Below are positions 7,277-12,160 of a stretch of 12,160 nucleotides of DNA, piece after piece (position 1 is the stretch's first letter; each line of letters starts with the position of its first letter). Position numbers and translations under genes: made by a program. Source of the stretch: JBGOTP01 sp041476545 (GTDB lineage: Bacteria > Acidobacteriota > Vicinamibacteria > Vicinamibacterales > CAVVIG01); contig JBGOTP010000134.1 in NCBI GenBank assembly GCA_041476545.1, positions 1-12,160 on the forward strand, given 5' to 3'. The notes beneath the pieces were generated by a model, which made no database searches, was not told the DNA's origin, and saw nothing but the letters and a program-made list of their open reading frames with translations.

Positions 7277-8602
7277 TCAATCAGCGATCGCGGCCGCTTC
7301 GGCAAAGACCATCGCGTTGTCCATCAGGTGGCAGTCGCCGGCGCGCGCCACAATCGCCCGCACGAGGCCAGGAGAAAGCCGGGCGCCCGCCGCCGCCATT
7401 CGCACCGCCAGCGGAGACGCGACGATCGTCCGCAGCGCCCGATTGAATCGCCACTTCGTCGAGAACTCTTGCCGGCGGGCCGCCGCGAGCGTCTCGTGGA
7501 CGCCCTTCCAGCCATGCTCGAGGGCGTGGAGCGCGGCGGCCGCCGCGAGCTCGCCGCCCCTCACGGCGAACCGCATGCCGTCACCGGTCATCGGATCGAT
7601 GAAACCGGCCGCGTCGCCGGCGAGGATCAGACCGTCGATGGTGCGATCGACGGCATCCACAGCCAGGGGACCGAGCACGACCGGCGGCCGGACGAGTCGC
7701 GCGCCGGCAAATCGATCGCGCAGACCCGCGTCGCGTTCGAGTTCGCGTCGCAGCAGCGCGGACGGATCGCGGAAATCGCCGAGCCTGTCTTCAGCATGAT
7801 CGCCTTGGCCGCCGCGACGGCCAACGGCGCCCGACCCGCGGGTCGGGCCGACCACGCAGACATTCGTGAGCCCTCCTGGCAACGGCGCGACACCAATGTA
7901 GCGTCCGCGCCGGATGTGCATCTCGCCAAGGGCGCAGGGCATCGAACACGACGTCGATGTCGCGCCCAGAGCCCCCTCGAAGTAGGCCCCAATCGCCCAT
8001 CGCCGCGGGCGGACTGGATGATGCGCCAGGCCCAGACCGAAGGCCAGCGTTGACCGGCGCCCGTCGGCCGCAATCGTGACGCGTGCGCGCAGCGATCCTG
8101 CCGTGTGCGTTGTCACGTCCGATCCGAGCACGACGCCCTCGACAATCGCCCCGGAGCGCGTCTCGGTTACCACGGCCGTTCTGACCGCAACGCCGGAGTC
8201 GAACATCGCGCCGGCGTCCAGGGCCTGCTGCAGCAACGACCAGTCGAGATCGGATCGGCTGATCGAACGGCCATAGAGATCGTTCGGATACCTCCCTTCG
8301 ATCACGACGTGACCAGTGGCCTTGTCGGCCTTCGCACCGGCCTTCGCACTTGCCTCCGCGCCGGCCCCACCATCGCCGGACACCAGCATGCCGTCGATGC
8401 GCAGACCATCACGGTCGAGCGCCTCGGCCATGTGCAGGTGACGCAGCCGCGCCAGCGTTCCAGGATTGACCGTGTCGCCGCACAGCTTGTCGCGCGGAAA
8501 CGTCGCGCGGTCCACGATCCGCACGCGCACGCCGGCGCGCGCGAGCACCGTGGCCGCCACGCTTCCGGCCGGACCCGCGCCGACGATCAGGACATCAATC
8601 AT
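7277..8602 (-). CDS. FAD-dependent oxidoreductase, geranylgeranyl-reductase-like
   Basis: This 441-residue flavoprotein has a Rossmann FAD site at the N-terminus (I-V-G-A-G-P-A-G-S, with G-x-G-x-x-G at 8-13, and acidic D31 ending the second strand). It continues with F-P-R-D-K-L-C-G-D (35-43), a usual motif of this family, then A-A-D-G-R-R-S (178-184) and the second FAD motif G-D-A-A-G-F-I-D-P-M-T-G-D-G (329-342). The family reduces isoprenoid chains or hydroxylates/reduces polyketide and phenolic lipids. An Ala/Lys/Gly-rich stretch (about 80-95) is a tetrapeptide repeat. ATG 8602 is taken; a TTG one codon upstream is also possible. Its ribosome-binding region consists of the heptamer repeats, which supply several GAG/GAGAG stretches. 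It sits between a ketosynthase and a methyltransferase, as expected for a tailoring step. Confidence 0.9.
   Translation of the reverse strand: MIDVLIVGAGPAGSVAATVLARAGVRVRIVDRATFPRDKLCGDTVNPGTLARLRHLHMAEALDRDGLRIDGMLVSGDGGAGAEASAKAGAKADKATGHVVIEGRYPNDLYGRSISRSDLDWSLLQQALDAGAMFDSGVAVRTAVVTETRSGAIVEGVVLGSDVTTHTAGSLRARVTIAADGRRSTLAFGLGLAHHPVRPRRWAIGAYFEGALGATSTSCSMPCALGEMHIRRGRYIGVAPLPGGLTNVCVVGPTRGSGAVGRRGGQGDHAEDRLGDFRDPSALLRRELERDAGLRDRFAGARLVRPPVVLGPLAVDAVDRTIDGLILAGDAAGFIDPMTGDGMRFAVRGGELAAAAALHALEHGWKGVHETLAAARRQEFSTKWRFNRALRTIVASPLAVRMAAAGARLSPGLVRAIVARAGDCHLMDNAMVFAEAAAIAD
8317..8362 (-). repeat. 12-bp coding repeat in the FAD oxidoreductase gene
   Basis: Two near-identical dodecamers, GGCCTTCGCACC (8327-8338) and GGCCTTCGCACT (8339-8350), are flanked by a degenerate copy on each side. 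On the coding strand they give a G/S-A-K-A tetrapeptide run at about residues 80-95. The unit length is a multiple of three, so copy changes would keep the frame. The run falls between conserved blocks, probably in a surface loop. Confidence 0.7.
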
Positions 8603-8607
8603 CAATC

Positions 8608-8670
8608 AGCTCTCAGCTCTCAGCTCTCAGCTCTCGGCTCTCAGCCCTCAGCCCTCAGCCCTCAGCCCTC
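8608..8670 (-). repeat. Nine-copy heptamer tandem repeat between ketosynthase and oxidoreductase
   Basis: Plus-strand units are AGCTCTC x4 (8608-8635), GGCTCTC (8636-8642) and AGCCCTC x4 (8643-8670), with no spacer bases. On the transcribed strand they read GAGAGCT or GAGGGCT. The ketosynthase stop codon (8669-8671) overlaps the first transcribed unit, and the oxidoreductase ATG lies 5 bases beyond the last. The repeat therefore makes up almost the whole intercistronic spacer. Each unit carries a purine stretch resembling a Shine-Dalgarno core. Confidence 0.95.
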
Positions 8671-9928
8671 ATGGTACGCGCCCAATGACCATGGCGCTGT
8701 TTTTTGATCCGAAGCCGAGGCAATTGCAGAGCGCGGCATCGACCGACGCCGCACGCCCCTGGTTGGGCAGGTAGTCGAGATCGCACGTCGGGTCGGGCTC
8801 GGTCTGATTGATCGTCGGCGGCAGGAAGTCGTGGGTGATCGCCAGCGCCGCGGTGACGATACCCGCCGCGCCGCTGGCACCCTGCGGATGGCCAATCATC
8901 GACTTCACCGAGGATCCCGCGAGCCGATCGGCGTGGTCCCCGAACACCCGCCGCACGCAGCGCGACTCGACCGCGTCGTTGAGGATGGTCGACGTCCCGT
9001 GATAACTGATGTAGCCGATTTCTTCTGGCCGGCGGCCCGACCGCTCGACCGCGAGGGTCATCGCGCGGATGATCTCCGCCCCATCCGGCGCCATCTGCAC
9101 TCGATGGTACGCGTCGCACGTCGATCCGTAGCCCTCAACCGAGGCATAAATGCGGGCGCCGCGCGCCCGCGCGCGATCTTCGCGCTCGAGCACGACCATC
9201 CACGCGCCCTCGCCCAGCACGAAGCCGTCGCGACCCTTGTCGAACGGCCGCGACGCCAGCGCCGGCGTGTCGTTGTAGGCCGTCGACGTCACGCGCATGC
9301 GTGAAAACCCGAACATCATGCCCGGCGTCACGCACGCATCGGCACCGCCCGACAGCACGACGTCCGCCTCGCCCGATCGCAGCAGCGCCGCGGCGTAGGC
9401 GATCGCGTCGGTCGAGCTCGTGCAGCCGCACGACAGCACGTGGCTCACGCCGCGCAGTCGCAGCGAAATCGAGATCTCGCTCGACATCATCCCGACGATG
9501 GAAATCGGAATGGCGTAGGGCGTCACCTTGCGCCCGCGCTCGACGAAGAAGTCGTGGTACTGCCGCTCGCCGACGTCGATGCCTCCGCCGCCGCTGCCGA
9601 TGATCACCCCGGCGCCCGGCTCACCGATTCGAAGGCCGGCGTCATTCCACGCTTCTCGCGCGGCGATGACGCCGATGAGGGCGGCGCGCGAGTAGCGCTT
9701 GGGATCCGCGCGGGAGCCGCGGTCCCGTACGTCATCCCCGTCCACCACCGGAACCGCGTCCATCGTGACGTTCGACACCGGCGCGGCAACCCGGCACGCG
9801 AAGTCCGCGGCATCGAGATCGCTCATCGCCCGCGTGCCGCTGCACCCGCGGCTCGCGTGATCCCAGAAGCGGTCGCGGCCGACGCCGAATGGCGACACGA
9901 CGCCGATCCCCGTGATGACGATGCGCAT
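8669..9928 (-). CDS. FabF-like beta-ketoacyl synthase (thiolase-fold ketosynthase)
   Basis: This is a complete 419-residue condensing enzyme. It starts MRIVITGIGVVSPFGVG, the standard KAS I/II opening. The catalytic triad is present: Cys169 in S-C-G-C-T-S-S-T-D (166-174), His310 in Y-H-G-T-S-T (309-314), and His347 with Lys342 in K-S-M-I-G-H-P-Q-G-A-S-G-A (342-354). The nucleophile motif G-C-T-S-S differs from the A-C-A-T-G or A-C-A-T-S of housekeeping FabF, which suggests a specialised secondary-pathway ketosynthase; no acyl carrier protein is visible nearby. It would perform decarboxylative Claisen condensation of an acyl chain with malonyl-ACP. ATG 9928 is the natural family start. It is the first gene of the minus-strand run and diverges from the methyltransferase-like gene at 10026. 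Confidence 0.93.
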   Translation of the reverse strand: MRIVITGIGVVSPFGVGRDRFWDHASRGCSGTRAMSDLDAADFACRVAAPVSNVTMDAVPVVDGDDVRDRGSRADPKRYSRAALIGVIAAREAWNDAGLRIGEPGAGVIIGSGGGGIDVGERQYHDFFVERGRKVTPYAIPISIVGMMSSEISISLRLRGVSHVLSCGCTSSTDAIAYAAALLRSGEADVVLSGGADACVTPGMMFGFSRMRVTSTAYNDTPALASRPFDKGRDGFVLGEGAWMVVLEREDRARARGARIYASVEGYGSTCDAYHRVQMAPDGAEIIRAMTLAVERSGRRPEEIGYISYHGTSTILNDAVESRCVRRVFGDHADRLAGSSVKSMIGHPQGASGAAGIVTAALAITHDFLPPTINQTEPDPTCDLDYLPNQGRAASVDAALCNCLGFGSKNSAMVIGRVP

Positions 9929-10025
9929 CGCTCTATAGTAACCATCTGGTCATTTGGCATCAGGACATTTAGTCAATGAGTTCGTCATTGGCTTCCCCCA
10001 AATGCCAAGATGTCCAGATATCGAG
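9929..10025. promoter_or_regulatory. Divergent intergenic region with inverted words
   Basis: These 97 bases must hold the promoters of both divergent genes. A perfect 10-bp inverted pair, ATCTGGTCAT (9944-9953) and ATGACCAGAT (10026-10035), brackets the region, and the second arm covers the start codon of the rightward gene. TTGGCAT (9954-9960) pairs with ATGCCAA (10002-10008), and GGACAT (9963-9968) with ATGTCC (10010-10015), though not all three can nest. No convincing -35/-10 pair is visible. Confidence 0.4.
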
Positions 10026-10856
10026 ATGACCAGATCCCTGGAACGTCTGTTTGCGTGGATCGGTGGGGCGCTGTTTGTGACGTCCCTCGCACTGACCGGC
10101 TGGATGTACGTCCTGTGGTTCGCGGAATCGCGCCCACGAACCAGCGGATGGGCGATCCTTGGGGACGTCGTGCTGGTGTCGGCCTTCGCGCTGCATCACA
10201 GCCTGTTTGCCCGTCCCTGGATGAAAGCGGCGCTCGCGGCGTTCTGTCCCGAGCGGCTCCTGCGCTCCCTCTACGTCTGGGTCGCCAGCCTGCTACTGAT
10301 CGTCGTGTGCCTGCTCTGGAGGCGCGTGGGCGGCGAGGTATATCGGGCGGCCAGCGGATGGGCCGTCGGCTTACACGCCGTCGTGCAGATCACGGGTGTC
10401 TGGCTCATCGCCGGTTCGGTCCGCGCGATTGATGCCCTCGAGCTGGCCGGCATCCGAACGGCTAGGGCAGGTGGGGCGGGTCAGGACGGTGAGCCGGGGC
10501 AGGCAAGGCAGACTTGGCAGGCACGGCAGGCCAGGCAGGCGGGGCAGGCTGGCCAGGCCGGGCGGGCACTGGAGGAGCAAGCACCTCACATCGATCGGGC
10601 GACAGAGGGCGCCGAGGCGCTGCAAGTCGATGGACCGTATCGTCTCGTGCGACATCCACTGTATCTCGGCTGGATGCTGATCGTCTTCGGTGCGTCCCAC
10701 CTGACCGGCGACCGGCTCACGTTCGCGGCCATCACGTCCATCTATCTGGTCGTGGCGATCCCATGGGAGGAGCGCTCGCTGGAAGCGGCTTTCGGCGATG
10801 CGTACGCGCGCTACAAGGCGCGCGTCCGCTGGCGGGTAGTGCCCTATCTGTATTGA
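10026..10856 (+). CDS. Second ICMT/NnrU-like membrane methyltransferase-family protein with repeat insertion
   Basis: This 276-residue polytopic protein has hydrophobic helices at about 9-32, 43-60, 82-98 and 112-130, and a further membrane pair after about residue 210. The C-terminal core is G-P-Y-R-L-V-R-H-P-L-Y-L-G-W (203-216) followed by E-E-R-S-L (248-252) and F-G-x-A-Y-x-R-Y-K, the signature of the ICMT-like/NnrU methyltransferase superfamily. It belongs to a different subgroup from the enzyme at 6764-7270. Between the last N-terminal helix and the catalytic core lies a Gly/Gln/Ala/Arg run (about 145-183) built from a nonamer repeat. ATG 10026 starts just before the first helix; ATG 10002 and TTG 9954 are in-frame alternatives without better ribosome-binding sites. 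Divergent placement beside the ketosynthase cluster may indicate a shared lipid substrate, but that is only suggested by position. Confidence 0.82.
   Translation: MTRSLERLFAWIGGALFVTSLALTGWMYVLWFAESRPRTSGWAILGDVVLVSAFALHHSLFARPWMKAALAAFCPERLLRSLYVWVASLLLIVVCLLWRRVGGEVYRAASGWAVGLHAVVQITGVWLIAGSVRAIDALELAGIRTARAGGAGQDGEPGQARQTWQARQARQAGQAGQAGRALEEQAPHIDRATEGAEALQVDGPYRLVRHPLYLGWMLIVFGASHLTGDRLTFAAITSIYLVVAIPWEERSLEAAFGDAYARYKARVRWRVVPYLY
10497..10568 (+). repeat. In-frame 9-bp tandem repeat encoding xQA tripeptides
   Basis: Eight nonamers follow one another without spacers, close to NGGCAGGCN (for example TGGCAGGCA 10515-10523, CGGCAGGCC 10524-10532, AGGCAGGCG 10533-10541). They encode GQA-RQT-WQA-RQA-RQA-GQA-GQA-GRA. 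More degenerate G-rich copies extend upstream to about 10464. The unit keeps the reading frame, so length variation among strains would be tolerated. Confidence 0.9.
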
Positions 10857-11118
10857 GAAATTGCGGAATCGGGGAATTGGGAAATCTGAGGATGTGGGGA
10901 TGTGGGGATGGAAGAATGTAAGGATGTTTGGACGAAGTGCTCGCGATTGCGTTGCCACGGGCGCCGGATGTCGCGGCGTGAGGGTGTCGAGTATCACCCG
11001 CGAATCCCTGAGGGCAAAGCATCGATGAACAAGTCTGCCCGCCTGCGCTTGCCAGCTTGCGCGCTCTGCTATCCCGCCGCCTGCGATCCTGCACTATGCA
11101 ATCTGCCCTCTCAGTAGC
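10857..11118. repeat. Gene-free spacer of degenerate short repeats
   Basis: After the methyltransferase stop, the spacer contains GGATGTG-like words (10888-10930, for example GGATGTGGGGATGTGGGGAT). From about 11030 to the next gene it contains CTGC-rich words spaced roughly every 8 bases. I see no credible gene; the open frames only translate the repeats. There is no obvious terminator hairpin with a T-run and no clear promoter for the glycosyltransferase remnant. Confidence 0.6.
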
Positions 11119-11651
11119 ATGACCCTGGTCTTCTACATCAGTGCCCACGGCTTCGGCCACGCGTCGCGCGATCTTGCCGTTATCAACGCCATCATTCAAC
11201 GCCAGCCGGACATCCACATCGTCATACGCTCGTCCGTACCGCGATGGTTCATTGAAGCGTCCGCGATCGGAACGATCGATCTGCAGCCGGCCGACACCGA
11301 CACCGGCATGGCTCAATTCGACAGCCTGCGACTCGACGAAGACGAGACCGCTCGCCGCGCCGCTCATTTCTATGGCGACTTCGATCGGCGCGTCCGCGAA
11401 GAAGGCACCGTACTTCGGCAACTCGGCGCCTCGGTGGTCGTCGGGGACATTCCGCCGATCGCGTTTGCCGCCGCAGGACGCCGGCCTGCCATCGGTGCCG
11501 GCACATCGCCCAGGACGATCTCCTGGCGGGCCGATGGTCCGCTGCGGTCGAGGCGCTCCTTCAGCAACCGCCAATCAGCCCGCCGTTCGCGCTGAACGGA
11601 AACGCGGGCGCCGCAGAGGAGATTCTGACGGCAATTGGCCCCTACTGCTGA
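11119..11651 (+). pseudogene. Broken glycosyltransferase (GT28-like) gene with its middle deleted
   Basis: The first frame starts MTLVFYISAHGFGHASRDLA and runs well to G-D-I-P-P-I-A-F-A-A-A (to about 11475). This is the N-terminal Rossmann domain of a family related to GT28/MurG-like glycosyltransferases, whose members are usually above 330 residues. The family's next block, a G-L-P-S-V-type strand, then appears in a second frame (about 11477-11495). A third frame from about 11511 reads D-D-L-L-A-G-R-W-S-A-A-V-E-A-L-L, then A-E-E-I-L-T-A-I-G and stops at 11649-11651. That resembles the C-terminal tail of these enzymes. About 200 residues between them, including the nucleotide-sugar-binding half, are missing. 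Read in the first frame alone, it would give a 158-residue product ending in Arg/Ser-rich nonsense. I infer at least one frameshift plus a large internal deletion. Confidence 0.8.
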
Positions 11652-11777
11652 TTTCACTACAGCGTAGACAACGGAGAGGGCGGAGCGAACGGTTCAACAC
11701 GGAGAAGCGAAGAAACGGACTTCGATCTGTACCAGAAAATCCTCCGTTGCTTCGTTCCCTACATCCTCACATTCTTC
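11652..11777. repeat. Spacer with imperfect inverted repeat and short repeat words
   Basis: AAGCGAAGAAACGGA (11705-11719) and CTCCGTTGCTTCGTT (11742-11756) form an imperfect inverted repeat. CGGAG words recur at 11672, 11681 and 11700. ACATCCTCACATTCTTC (11761-11777) is the inverted, one-mismatch copy of GAAGAATGTAAGGATGT at 10911-10927. I see no gene here. Confidence 0.6.
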
Positions 11778-12160
11778 TTACCCTCCACACGTCACCGTCC
11801 TGTCCAATTCGCATGGGACTGGGGGGTGAAGGCCGATATCCGCAGCGGCGCAATCCAGCGTGCCTCGCACGTTGTCGCTGAACACGATGTGCCCCGTCAC
11901 CCTCCCCGCGATGCCGTTCAACACGAGCGGCACGGTTTCCGCGGAGACCGATGCGGACCCGCCCGCCGCGCTAGCGGCGAATGAGACGACGCCGGGTGTG
12001 GACGTGAATCCACTCCGGCTTTCGTTTCCGGTCCCGACAAGAGATCCGGCGACAGCCACGCCGGCCACGGACGAGTCCGCAACCTCGTGGAAACGAAACT
12101 CTACGCTGCCGTCCGCCGCCGACTGCGAACGCGCCACCCAGTCCCCTCCCTCGTGCGACA
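11778..12160 (-). CDS. C-terminal part of a probable secreted protein (5' end outside the window)
   Basis: The frame is open to the right edge and ends at a TAA at 11778-11780, giving about 127 residues of C-terminus. It begins S-H-E-G-G-D-W-V-A-R-S and continues D-G-S-V-E-F-R-F-H-E. It is rich in Gly, Ala, Ser, Thr and Val, with alternating hydrophobic strands (for example V-A-G-V-A-V-A-G-S-L-V-G and G-H-I-V-F-S-D). Its C-terminus has three Cys, at C-A-A-A-D, P-C-E-L and T-C-G-G. That composition suggests a beta-rich extracellular domain with possible disulfides; I cannot assign a family. A GTG at 12137 could start a short protein, but the frame continuing upstream and the lack of a ribosome-binding site favour a truncated longer gene. 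Confidence 0.55.
   Translation of the reverse strand, partial: SHEGGDWVARSQSAADGSVEFRFHEVADSSVAGVAVAGSLVGTGNESRSGFTSTPGVVSFAASAAGGSASVSAETVPLVLNGIAGRVTGHIVFSDNVRGTLDCAAADIGLHPPVPCELDRTVTCGG

Noticed and set aside
6920..8053. 377-codon plus-strand open frame
   Set aside because: It is antisense to the methyltransferase and FAD oxidoreductase genes and shows no recognisable domain.
10732..11574. 280-codon minus-strand open frame spanning the spacer and the glycosyltransferase remnant
   Set aside because: It crosses three different kinds of sequence and has no motif; the plus strand carries clear glycosyltransferase similarity.

Overview
This is a GC-rich window from an environmental bacterium. 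A MoxR-type ATPase next to a DUF4159 protein and a large TPR metalloprotease, a small lipid/polyketide-like enzyme cluster, and spacers full of short degenerate repeats together suggest Acidobacteriota, perhaps the Vicinamibacteria. That placement is an inference from gene content and texture, not a marker-gene result. Almost every real gene is on the minus strand.

Positions 1-1883 look like an integron-type region. A parE-like toxin (cut by the window edge) and its overlapping antitoxin come first. They are followed by about 590 bases without a credible gene, which hold a regular array of inverted GCAGCCA/TGGCTGC boxes. Next is an integron integrase (IntI) gene, whole in content but split by one extra base in a three-base run. 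The integrase and the toxin-antitoxin pair read in the same direction, and the repeat array lies beyond the 3' end of intI. This is the 'reverse' layout known from a few integrons such as that of Treponema denticola. The array boxes do not fit the attC consensus exactly, so the cassette-array reading is a hypothesis.

Positions 1955-6756 hold a small conserved protein of unknown function, then (reading right to left) a TPR/peptidase-MA metalloprotease, a secreted DUF4159 protein and a MoxR AAA+ ATPase, tightly spaced. The DUF58 and VWA genes that usually follow moxR are absent; the integron region begins about 0.5 kb downstream.

Positions 6764-9928 form a compact cluster read right to left: a FabF-like ketosynthase, a geranylgeranyl-reductase-like FAD oxidoreductase and a small ICMT-family methyltransferase. 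The methyltransferase resembles the one found with type III PKS lipid clusters. The genes are separated by a 63-base heptamer repeat (ketosynthase/oxidoreductase) and by 6 bases (oxidoreductase/methyltransferase). The TPR gene follows 7 bases later, so all six genes from 9928 to 2388 could be one transcript. A second, divergent ICMT-like membrane protein (10026-10856) carries an in-frame nonamer repeat that encodes an xQA tripeptide run.

Positions 10857-12160 hold repeat-rich spacer, a broken glycosyltransferase gene (N-terminal third, a frame change, then the C-terminal tail with the middle missing), more repeat-rich spacer, and the C-terminal part of a probable large extracellular protein running off the right edge.
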